Below are positions 6,978 through 13,669 of a stretch of DNA of 19,982 bases, piece after piece (position 1 is the stretch's first letter; each line of letters opens with the position of its first letter). The notes under the pieces were generated by a model. It did no database searches. It was given only the letters and a program-made list of their open reading frames with translations, and had not been told where the DNA came from. A program made the position numbers and the translations under genes. Source of the DNA: CALEUX01 sp964608615 (lineage in GTDB: Bacteria; Bacteroidota; Bacteroidia; Bacteroidales; Marinilabiliaceae); assembly GCA_964608615.1 (NCBI GenBank), contig CAZSQG010000080.1, positions 1 through 19,982 of the forward strand, given 5' to 3'.

Positions 6978-8045
6978 ATGAAAAATCTTAAGAAACCGAT
7001 AATAATAACAGTTAGCCTTCTTTTAGTTGGCATTATTGTAATAAGGCTTATTGCAGTTAAGGTAGCCAGGGAGGCCGAACTAAAAGCTATGGTGTCGTAC
7101 TCAGGCATTGTTCCTGTTGAAGTGGCCCGTGTACAACTCTCTTCAGTTGAAGACGAAATGATTGTTAACGGGATTTTTAAACCGGTTAAAGAGGTTATAG
7201 TTGTGGCTAAAACCGGAGGTACTGTTTTAGCGCTTAAAGCTCATGTTGGCGATTATGTTTTGAAAGGACAGTTACTTGCCACTATTGAGAGTACTGTGTT
7301 AAGCGAACAGATTAAGGTTGCACGGTTGAATGTAGAAAATACAAAACGAGATTTGGAACGGTTTGAAATAATGGTTAAGGGTGATGCTATTACACCTCAA
7401 CAATTGGAAGCAGTCCGCTTAAATCATCAGAATGCATTGGCTAATCTAACTGCCTTGAATAAAGAAATAATGAATACAAATATTCTTTCACCTGTGAGTG
7501 GTTATGTATCAGAGCGATTGGTTGAAAAAGGTAGTTTTGCTTTATTAGGATCGCAATTATTTACAGTAAACGACCAATCAAACTTACTTTTTACATTTGA
7601 CTTGTCTGAATTTGAAATTAGCAAGATAAATAAAGATCAGAAGATAAATATTTATGCAGATATCCTTAAACAAAAAAGATTATCGGGCCAGATAAGAGAG
7701 GTAAGTGTTACTACAGGACTGGCAGGTAACTATGAAGTACAGGTAATGGTTCCTAATGAAAGGTTACAGTTGCGTTCCGGCATGGGAGGTAAGGCCATTT
7801 TTTCACTTTATGGAACCAAAAAAGCCCTTGTTATTCCACGAAAGTGCATTACAGGTAGTTTGACTGATGCGGAAGTTTTTGTAGTTAAAGATGATTCAAT
7901 TGAGGTGCGAAGGGTGGCTGTTGAGATTGCTGATGAAGGATTCGTAATAGTAAATGATGGTCTGAAAGAGAATGAATTAGTGGTGCTCTCGGGTACTATA
8001 AATCTGGAACAGGGAACAAGAGTCAATATTTTAAACAAGAAATGA
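6978..8045 (+). CDS. RND efflux periplasmic adaptor subunit (membrane fusion protein)
   Basis: HlyD/AcrA-type adaptor bridging the inner-membrane pump and the TolC channel. In 355 residues: one N-terminal membrane segment (about 8-27) with no lipobox, so it is anchored rather than lipidated. First lipoyl half is at about 73-103 (VAKTGGTVLALKAHVGDYVLKGQLLATI), alpha-helical hairpin 105-165, second lipoyl half with SPVSGYVSERLVEKGSFALLGSQLF (171-195), then beta-barrel and membrane-proximal domains with RSGMGGKAIFSL and a C-terminal strand pattern. It lies 20 bases after the TolC gene. The next gene is 123 bases away, wider than usual inside such operons, and that spacer carries a long inverted repeat. 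Confidence 0.94.
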   Translation: MKNLKKPIIITVSLLLVGIIVIRLIAVKVAREAELKAMVSYSGIVPVEVARVQLSSVEDEMIVNGIFKPVKEVIVVAKTGGTVLALKAHVGDYVLKGQLLATIESTVLSEQIKVARLNVENTKRDLERFEIMVKGDAITPQQLEAVRLNHQNALANLTALNKEIMNTNILSPVSGYVSERLVEKGSFALLGSQLFTVNDQSNLLFTFDLSEFEISKINKDQKINIYADILKQKRLSGQIREVSVTTGLAGNYEVQVMVPNERLQLRSGMGGKAIFSLYGTKKALVIPRKCITGSLTDAEVFVVKDDSIEVRRVAVEIADEGFVIVNDGLKENELVVLSGTINLEQGTRVNILNKK

Positions 8046-8048
8046 AGA

Positions 8049-8126
8049 GACATAAAGCAGCTAGTTAATCACATAGGGCAGGGAGGCAATAAGGACAAAA
8101 TAAATAGTATACATCTGCTTTGTGTC
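8049..8126. repeat. 12-bp inverted repeat in the adaptor-pump spacer
   Basis: GACATAAAGCAG (8049-8060) pairs with CTGCTTTGTGTC (8115-8126): twelve consecutive pairs, one a T.G wobble, around a 54-base loop. The arms begin three bases after the adaptor stop and end 42 bases before the pump start. It may be an mRNA structure that tunes pump expression, or the ends of a tiny degenerate insertion. TTTG at 8119-8122 could also be the -33 box of a weak internal promoter, but no good -7 box follows. Confidence 0.45.
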
Positions 8127-8168
8127 GCATTGATAATGGTATGTATTTAAAGAATTAACGAATAAAAA

Positions 8169-11100
8169 ATGAATATATCAGAACTTTCAATTAAGCGTCC
8201 CACACTGGTTGTAGTTGTTTTTGCTATGCTTGCTTTTTTGGGCTTTATGGGTATGCAACAGCTTAATTATGAGTTGCTGCCACAATGGGATTCACCTGTT
8301 TTTATGGTTACAACTGTTTATCCGGGAGCATCACCGTTAGAAGTTGAGAACAGTGTTACAAAAAAAATTGAAGATGTTGTTTCAGGACTTACTGATGTGG
8401 ATGTGGTACGTTCTATATCACAGGAAGGGGTATCCTTAATTATTGTAATGCTCAATGTAACTGCCGATGTTGATCCTATCGTGAATGATGCTGTACGTAA
8501 GATTCAGGAGATTCAAAGCCAGCTACCTGTTTATGCCAAAGCCCCTGCTGTCACAAAGTTTTCGGTAAACGATCTGCCAGTGATGACATTAGGCGTTAAT
8601 GCTGAAATTACCGATGAAGATTTGTATGACTTGCTTGAACATCAGGCAAAACCGAGGCTTTCAAAAATCAATGGTATTGCTGAAATTTATTTTATAGGAG
8701 AAACCCCGAGGGAGATTCAGGTCAATATTGATGCTCAAAAGCTAAAAAATCTTAACCTGTCAATTATGCAGGTTGTTCAGGCTATTCAGTTTTCAAATTA
8801 TGATTACCCAGCAGGTAATGTTGTTAACAAAGAGGGGCAAACACTTTTAAGAATATCTTCTCGTTTTTCATCGGTTAATGACATACAGCAATTGATAGTA
8901 ACCCGGTTGGCCGATGGTTCCATTGTTAAAATATCTGATGTGTCTGAGGTAACTTCGTCTGTAAAGGAACATAATGCTCTTTATCGCGTTAATGGCCGTC
9001 CTTCGGTTGGGATTCAGGTTATGAAAAATCAGGATGCAAATACTGTGGAGGTAAATGAAGAGTTGAAAAATGTAATTGCCAGACTCGAGAAGGAGCATAG
9101 AGATATTTCGCTCAGGTTTTCTATTCCGCAGGATGGGTCAATTCTCATCAAAGATGCAGCCAATTCGGTTACAAAAGACCTGTTATTGGCAATTCTGTTT
9201 GTAACGGTTATTATGATTTTGTTTTTGCATGGTATTCGCAATGCTTTTATTGTGATGATTTCTGTACCGCTGTCATTAATATCCACATTTGTTGGAATTT
9301 CAATATTGGGTTATTCTTTGAATCTGATGACATTACTGGCATTATCTCTTATTATTGGGACCTTGGTTGATGATGCCATTGTGATACTGGAAAACGTGTA
9401 TCGTCACCTTGAAATGGGAAAGAATCGCTGGCAAGCCACCATTGACGGAGTAAAAGAGGTTAACCTGACCGTTATTTCTACCTCATTGGTTCTTATTGTT
9501 GTGTTTTTCCCTGTAGCCCTTTCTGACAGCATTATATCTCCAATAATAGCACCATTTTCAATGGTGGTGGTTATGTCTGTTTTGCTTTCCACGCTAACGG
9601 CCTTAACTGTGATTCCGCTACTTACGTCGCGCTTTGCAAAATTGGAGTCGCTTAAGGAAAGTCTTTGGGGCAGCTTTATTATTTTGTTTGAAAAGGCCAT
9701 AAATATATTTACCCGGCTAATGACTTCTTTCTTGATTTGGGCATTACGACATAAGGTGATGACACTTTTCATGGCAACAGTATTTTTCATGGCATCACTA
9801 ATGCTGCCGGCCGGTGGTTTTATTGGAAGCGAATTTGTAAGCATGGGTGATGTGGGTGAAGGAATCATCACGCTGGAGTATCCAAAGCACTTTACTCTTA
9901 AGCAAAACAACCTTATAACAAAAGAGATTGAACAATTTATTAGTGAAAAGCCTGAAGTCTCCGGAGTATATTCTTTGGTTGGTCAATCGTCGGGATTCAT
10001 GGCGGTGCAGGGCGGTAGATATAAATCGGAGATAAATGTAAAGTTGATTGACAAAAGAAAACGCAATATTACCACATCGAGTTTTGTGAAAAATATTGAG
10101 AGAGAGCTAGGAGAAAGGTTTGCAGGAGTAAAAGTGCGCTCGTCAGTGGTTAGTTTTATTGGAAGTGCTGACGAGGATCCCATTCAGATTGTTTTCAGGG
10201 GAGTAAATCAGGACACCTTGATGGCATTTGCTCAATCCATGGCACAGGAAATAAAAAGGATACCAGGAACCAATAATGTAAAGCTAAGCATTGAAGGGGG
10301 GATTCCTGAACTGGTAGTTCGTTTTGATAAGGAAAAGATGGCTCGTTTGGGGTTGTCGCCTGATGCTGTTGGAGCATCAATAATGACTTCATTTAGTGGT
10401 AACACCGATAATAAACTATTGCTCGACGATTATGAATATGACATAAATATCCGGCTAGATGCCTTTAACCGGCAATCGGTGACTGATTTGGAAAATATTA
10501 CAATAATTAATGATCTGGGAGTGGCCGTAAGCCTGAAGCAATTCGCCTATATTACCGAAGAGACAGGAACTTTTAGGCTAGAGCGTTACGGACGAATTTC
10601 ATCCGTCTCTTTGGAATCTCAGGTAATTGGAAGAACAGTAGGCGATGTAGGTATTGACATTCTGGCGTTACTTGACAAGGCAGATTTTCCTGAAGGCATT
10701 GATTATTTAACTGAAAGCGAGCTGAAATATCAGGATGAAGCCTTTGGTAGCCTTGGATTGGCTTTATTAGTTGCCATTGTACTGGTTTATCTTGTAATGG
10801 TAGCACTTTATGAAAGTTACCTCCATCCATTTGTTGTATTGTTCTCAATTCCCTTATCAATTATTGGAGCCTTGCTTGCATTGGCACTTGCACAACAAGC
10901 TTTAAGCATTTTTTCAATGTTGGGATTGATTATGCTGATCGGACTGGTAACGAAGAATGCTATTCTGGTGGTAGATTTTATCAATACCATGCGTAAAAAT
11001 GGCCTAAGCCTTGTACGTGCAGTTGTAATAGGTATGAAACTGCGCATCAGACCAATACTGATGACCGCCATCTCAACCATTATTGGTATGTTACCTATTG

Positions 11101-11261
11101 CCTTATCGCAAGGTGCAGGCAGTGAATGGAAAAATGGGTTGGGATGGGTTTTAATTGGCGGCCTTACCAGTTCCATGTTACTTTCACTTATAATTGTTCC
11201 GGTGGTTTATCTGTTGGCTGAACAAACTAAGGAAAAAATCAGGAGTTGGATAAAAGCATAG
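8169..11261 (+). CDS. RND efflux pump, inner-membrane permease (AcrB/HAE-1-like)
   Basis: Proton-driven inner-membrane pump of the resistance-nodulation-division superfamily, working as a trimer with the adaptor and TolC protein of this locus. Its 1030 residues are full length. It begins MNISELSIKRPTLVVVVFAMLAFLG, the typical TM1 entry, and has twelve predicted membrane segments with two large periplasmic domains. The proton-relay pair is present in TM4 (GTLVDDAIVILENV, D401 and D402), and the TM10 lysine in GLVTKNAILVVDF (K929). The double aspartate and the sequence style favour the hydrophobe/amphiphile (drug) group over heavy-metal pumps. The substrate is not predictable; drugs, bile salts, dyes or self-made compounds are possible. 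No frame break is seen. Confidence 0.95.
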   Translation: MNISELSIKRPTLVVVVFAMLAFLGFMGMQQLNYELLPQWDSPVFMVTTVYPGASPLEVENSVTKKIEDVVSGLTDVDVVRSISQEGVSLIIVMLNVTADVDPIVNDAVRKIQEIQSQLPVYAKAPAVTKFSVNDLPVMTLGVNAEITDEDLYDLLEHQAKPRLSKINGIAEIYFIGETPREIQVNIDAQKLKNLNLSIMQVVQAIQFSNYDYPAGNVVNKEGQTLLRISSRFSSVNDIQQLIVTRLADGSIVKISDVSEVTSSVKEHNALYRVNGRPSVGIQVMKNQDANTVEVNEELKNVIARLEKEHRDISLRFSIPQDGSILIKDAANSVTKDLLLAILFVTVIMILFLHGIRNAFIVMISVPLSLISTFVGISILGYSLNLMTLLALSLIIGTLVDDAIVILENVYRHLEMGKNRWQATIDGVKEVNLTVISTSLVLIVVFFPVALSDSIISPIIAPFSMVVVMSVLLSTLTALTVIPLLTSRFAKLESLKESLWGSFIILFEKAINIFTRLMTSFLIWALRHKVMTLFMATVFFMASLMLPAGGFIGSEFVSMGDVGEGIITLEYPKHFTLKQNNLITKEIEQFISEKPEVSGVYSLVGQSSGFMAVQGGRYKSEINVKLIDKRKRNITTSSFVKNIERELGERFAGVKVRSSVVSFIGSADEDPIQIVFRGVNQDTLMAFAQSMAQEIKRIPGTNNVKLSIEGGIPELVVRFDKEKMARLGLSPDAVGASIMTSFSGNTDNKLLLDDYEYDINIRLDAFNRQSVTDLENITIINDLGVAVSLKQFAYITEETGTFRLERYGRISSVSLESQVIGRTVGDVGIDILALLDKADFPEGIDYLTESELKYQDEAFGSLGLALLVAIVLVYLVMVALYESYLHPFVVLFSIPLSIIGALLALALAQQALSIFSMLGLIMLIGLVTKNAILVVDFINTMRKNGLSLVRAVVIGMKLRIRPILMTAISTIIGMLPIALSQGAGSEWKNGLGWVLIGGLTSSMLLSLIIVPVVYLLAEQTKEKIRSWIKA

Positions 11262-11348
11262 AAACCTGGTTGTAATAATAGATTAATAGCATTGCTTTAT
11301 TCCGATTTCAGATTATAGTTATGTAAACTCCCTATTATTTAAGCAGAT

Positions 11349-11476
11349 TTAACTGTTTGTGGTTATTAACTGTTTCTTTATTATGCTATTATTTACGAAA
11401 TTTGCATCAAAATATATATTGATAACTTATCAAAATCATTATCTCTAAAACATTTATAATTAAAACATTTTAGAGA
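11349..11476. promoter_or_regulatory. ThrE leader with direct repeats and an inverted repeat
   Basis: The region before the exporter genes holds TTAACTGTTT twice (11349-11358, 11366-11375; 17-nt period) and TAAAACATTT twice (11446-11455, 11461-11470; 15-nt period). It also holds a perfect 9-bp inverted repeat TCTCTAAAA (11442-11450) / TTTTAGAGA (11468-11476) with a 17-nt loop. A weak promoter could be TTTG at 11401-11404 with TAACTTAT at 11423-11430 (18-nt spacer). This organisation suggests control of the downstream pair, but no regulator is identified. Confidence 0.42.
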
Positions 11477-11506
11477 ATATTGATTATTGCAAATATATTG
11501 CTGTTT

Positions 11507-12277
11507 ATGGGGAAATTTAACGAAGTTGAGGTTAGCAGGCTATGTAGGATATTGCTTGATACAGGGGCTTTACTTATGAGTTCAGGGGCTAATACTTCCC
11601 GTATACGGACAACGATTATTCGTATTGCTAAAGTGTATGGATATAATGCAGAGCTTCTGATAACTCACAGAGCTCTAATGTTAACATTGTTTGATGAGGA
11701 TAACGATTATTTTTTTAGTCGTTTAAAGCGAACATCACCTCATGGAGCCAACTTTAGGATTGTAAGTGGAATAAGCCGTATGAGTTGGTCAATAGTAAAT
11801 GAAGTATGGACTTTTCAGCATATTGAGAAGGAGCTTGTTCGGTTAAAAGAAATCCCTCATTATCCCCGTTTGCTTGTATTACTGATGGTGGCTGTGGCCG
11901 GAGCTTCTTTTTGCCGGTTGTTTGGAGGAGGAGCAATTGAGATGCTGGTTGCTTTTGTGGCTACACTGGCTGGTCTGTTTGTGAGGCAGGAAACGGTAAA
12001 AATGAATTATAATCCATATTTATGTATCTTTTTTGCATCGTTTTGTTCCTCTCTAATCTCAGGACTTTCAATTAAGTTGCATATAGGAGAACAGCCCGAC
12101 CTGGCTTTTGCCACCTCTGTTTTATATCTTATTCCTGGGATTCCTTTAATTAACTCTTTGTCGGATCTTCTTGAAGGTAACATTATGAATGGAATTGTTC
12201 GTGGAGTAAATGGATTGATTATCTCTTTTGCTATTTCTTTAGGTCTGTGGGCTGCTATTATAACCTATAATATTTAG
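11507..12277 (+). CDS. Threonine/serine exporter, large subunit (ThrE N-terminal half, YjjP-like)
   Basis: Half of a split ThrE-type amino acid exporter; in other bacteria this family exports threonine and serine, and YjjP works with YjjB (succinate export has been reported for that pair). The frame allows a TTG start at 11480, but ATG 11507 gives MGKFNEVEVSRLCRILLDTGALLMSSGANTSRIRTTI, matching the usual family opening, so I chose it (256 residues). Residues 1-115 form the cytosolic domain with the LMSSGANTSR motif. After that come about five membrane segments, including PRLLVLLMVAVAGASFCRLFGG, PYLCIFFASFCSSLISGLS and FATSVLYLIPGIPLINS. The small subunit starts four bases after the stop, so translation is probably coupled. 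Confidence 0.88.
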   Translation: MGKFNEVEVSRLCRILLDTGALLMSSGANTSRIRTTIIRIAKVYGYNAELLITHRALMLTLFDEDNDYFFSRLKRTSPHGANFRIVSGISRMSWSIVNEVWTFQHIEKELVRLKEIPHYPRLLVLLMVAVAGASFCRLFGGGAIEMLVAFVATLAGLFVRQETVKMNYNPYLCIFFASFCSSLISGLSIKLHIGEQPDLAFATSVLYLIPGIPLINSLSDLLEGNIMNGIVRGVNGLIISFAISLGLWAAIITYNI

Positions 12278-12281
12278 ATTG

Positions 12282-12779
12282 ATGGAAATAATTTTGTTTT
12301 TTGAACATTTTATTTGGTTGGGTCTTGCCGCTGTTGGATTTGCCATTTTGTTTAATGTTCCTGTACGTGCACTATTTGTGATATTTATTTTGGGTGCATT
12401 GGGAGGTGGTTTAAAATTGCTGGCAATGAAATTTGGAGCCAATATTGTTTTTAGTTCTTTAGCAGGTGCCTTTTTTATTGGCTTCCTAAGTGTTATTTCA
12501 GCTCACATAAAACATGTTCCGCCATTTGTATTTGCTATTCCAGCAGTTATTCCAATGGTTCCGGGTGCATTTGCATATCGAATGATGTTGGGAATTATAC
12601 ATCTTACAGATCAAATTGATTCCATTACTTTTCAAACATTGCTGGAAGAGACAGTTAGTAATGGGTTAAAAGCTTTTTTTATTCTAATGTCGCTTGCTCT
12701 GGGCGTTTCGGCTCCAATGTTACTTACCCGTAAAGATTCTGCTAAAAACATTAAACTCCATTTAAGTTCAGATAAATAA
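12282..12779 (+). CDS. Threonine/serine exporter, small subunit (ThrE C-terminal half, YjjB-like)
   Basis: Second half of the split exporter, 165 residues with five membrane segments: about 4-25, 29-48, 53-72, 79-101 and 131-150. The segment VFAIPAVIPMVPGAFAYRMM carries the P-x-x-P-G-x-x-x-Y pattern typical of ThrE/YjjB C-terminal halves. A TTG at 12279 is one codon further upstream, but the ATG is the more natural start and still lies only four bases after the large-subunit stop. Together the two proteins give the ten membrane segments of single-chain ThrE. Which compound is exported here cannot be told from sequence. Confidence 0.87.
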   Translation: MEIILFFEHFIWLGLAAVGFAILFNVPVRALFVIFILGALGGGLKLLAMKFGANIVFSSLAGAFFIGFLSVISAHIKHVPPFVFAIPAVIPMVPGAFAYRMMLGIIHLTDQIDSITFQTLLEETVSNGLKAFFILMSLALGVSAPMLLTRKDSAKNIKLHLSSDK

Positions 12780-13078
12780 TCATATTGATTGTTCATAACC
12801 TCAAGGCATAATGGGTTACGGCAGCAAACCAAAAGAAGTCTTTTCATTGGCTGAATATTGATATGCTTACCATAACCGGTTTATTTTTTCATGATAGCTT
12901 GGTTTTGGATATGACTACATATGTATTGTTAACATCTTGCCTTATTTTTTGTCATTAACTTACTGATAACTTAAACATAGTACCTGTAAAATTGTTATTT
13001 ATCTTTAGAGAAGTTAACTGCGTTGGTGTTTATCTTGTATTTGATAAGAATTAAAATTGCAGAACCATAAGGCTAACA
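12780..13078. other. Gene-free AT-rich stretch after the exporter
   Basis: No ORF with family features and no recognisable structural RNA. Only small inverted repeats are visible, for example TTATC/GATAA around 13030-13047. A clear terminator for the exporter pair was not found. Confidence 0.35.
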
Positions 13079-13184
13079 ATGACAGGCTTTTGATTCATAG
13101 ATAAATAGATCCATTGGTGCGCTACCAATGACAGGTTTTCAATTTATTGATAAATAGATCCTTCGCTGCACTCAGGATGACAGG
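13079..13184. repeat. Tandem 49-nt repeat built on a degenerate hairpin repeat
   Basis: ATGACAGG recurs at 13079, 13128 and 13177, exactly 49 bases apart. Units 13079-13127 and 13128-13176 match at 36 of 49 positions, both containing GATAAATAGATCC; a third unit begins at 13177 and decays. Each full unit ends in a hairpin completed by the next ATGACAGG: CATTGGT/ACCAATG (13112-13118 / 13124-13130) in the first and ATCCT/AGGAT (13158-13162 / 13174-13178) in the second. The arms differ in sequence but still pair. Confidence 0.65.
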
Positions 13185-13213
13185 CTTGAGTTCCTTCCCT
13201 ATATTTATTGTGT

Positions 13214-13242
13214 TGTCATCCCGAACGCAGTGAGGGATCTAA
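13214..13242. repeat. Hairpin repeat copy, opposite orientation
   Basis: This copy reads TGTCATCCC, then GAACGCAGTGA, then GGGATCTAA, with stem ATCCC (13218-13222) / GGGAT (13234-13238). It is the inverted counterpart of the unit seen at 13149-13184. The shape TCATCC...GGATCT is a well-known kind of dispersed intergenic repeat in many bacterial genomes. Confidence 0.62.
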
Positions 13243-13290
13243 TGTTCAATGTAAGAGGGCGTTTATTTCCATATCAAAAGGTTTTGGTTT

Positions 13291-13312
13291 TTCGCTGCGC
13301 TTACAATGACAG
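13291..13312. repeat. Partial hairpin repeat copy
   Basis: TTCGCTGCGCTTACAATGACAG matches the 3' half of the unit at 13162-13183 with changes in the arm; the 5' arm is degraded. A further remnant, CTGTCATG, begins near 13327. Confidence 0.5.
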
Positions 13313-13346
13313 ATTTATAATTTTCCCCTGTCATGTTTACATTTTT

Positions 13347-13360
13347 CCCAATTTATTGGG
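13347..13360. repeat. Short perfect palindrome CCCAAT-TT-ATTGGG
   Basis: CCCAATTTATTGGG is self-complementary over 14 bases apart from the central TT. It sits between the hairpin repeats and the GC-rich element. On its own it is a weak signal. Confidence 0.3.
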
Positions 13361-13391
13361 TGGCGATTCTGAAGGACAGCCGTATATGTTA

Positions 13392-13448
13392 GTTTGTAGT
13401 CGGAGAGGGCGCGGCAAAACCGCAACCCCGGCAGCCCATCCGACAAAC
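13392..13448. repeat. GC-rich nested hairpin element
   Basis: A compact GC-rich island in an AT-rich gap. Outer stem: GTTTG (13392-13396) with CAAAC (13444-13448), then a 3-nt bulge, then TCGGA (13400-13404) with TCCGA (13439-13443). Middle stem: GGGC (13407-13410) with GCCC (13434-13437). Inner hairpin: GCGG-CAAAA-CCGC (13411-13423). The composition jump suggests a dispersed repeat or structured RNA-like element rather than random sequence. No coding role is convincing. Confidence 0.5.
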
Positions 13449-13466
13449 CATAAATAGCTAATTGTA

Positions 13467-13491
13467 ATTTCGAACAACGTGAGAAATCTAA
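13467..13491. repeat. Hairpin repeat copy with compensatory stem changes
   Basis: ATTTC (13467-13471), loop GAACAACGTGA, GAAAT (13483-13487), then CTAA. It aligns without gaps to the copy at 13218-13242. Both stems are fully paired although two arm positions changed on each side (CC to TT, GG to AA). Confidence 0.58.
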
Positions 13492-13669
13492 AAGTCTAAT
13501 TGTTTCTCGGTCACAAGTGTTATATTTAATTAAGTGAAATGGAAATTTGTCTGTTGGATTTATATTGAAGTCAAGGGTGATTAAATGTTATTATAGATAT
13601 ATGTATAAATGTATATTTATTGTATTTTTGTATTGAATAAACGCTATTGTAAAAATAAATCCCATAACA
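13492..13669. other. Promoter region of the persulfide reductase gene
   Basis: AT-rich leader with no ORF. TATTTTTG at 13623-13630 is a perfect TAnnTTTG -7 element, 39 bases before the ATG; no TTTG/TTG lies at the expected -33 distance, so the promoter may depend on an activator or be weak. Confidence 0.5.

Noticed and set aside
9404..9910. 168-codon open frame antisense to the RND pump gene
   Set aside because: A shadow frame of a highly conserved coding sequence; no recognisable domain and no independent start signals.
11480..11506. TTG start for the ThrE large subunit nine codons upstream
   Set aside because: The ATG at 11507 gives the usual family N-terminus; the extra residues are hydrophobic and unlike the family start.
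13079..13184. Possible CRISPR array (49-nt periodic repeats)
   Set aside because: Only two to three degenerate units, no distinct spacers of constant length between identical repeats, and no cas gene in the window.
13230..13457. 75-codon open frame starting GTG in the repeat cluster
   Set aside because: It begins inside one hairpin repeat, crosses another and ends in the GC-rich hairpin element; it is best explained as an open frame through repeats. A search for dispersed copies of its C-terminal part would settle whether the island has a coding origin.
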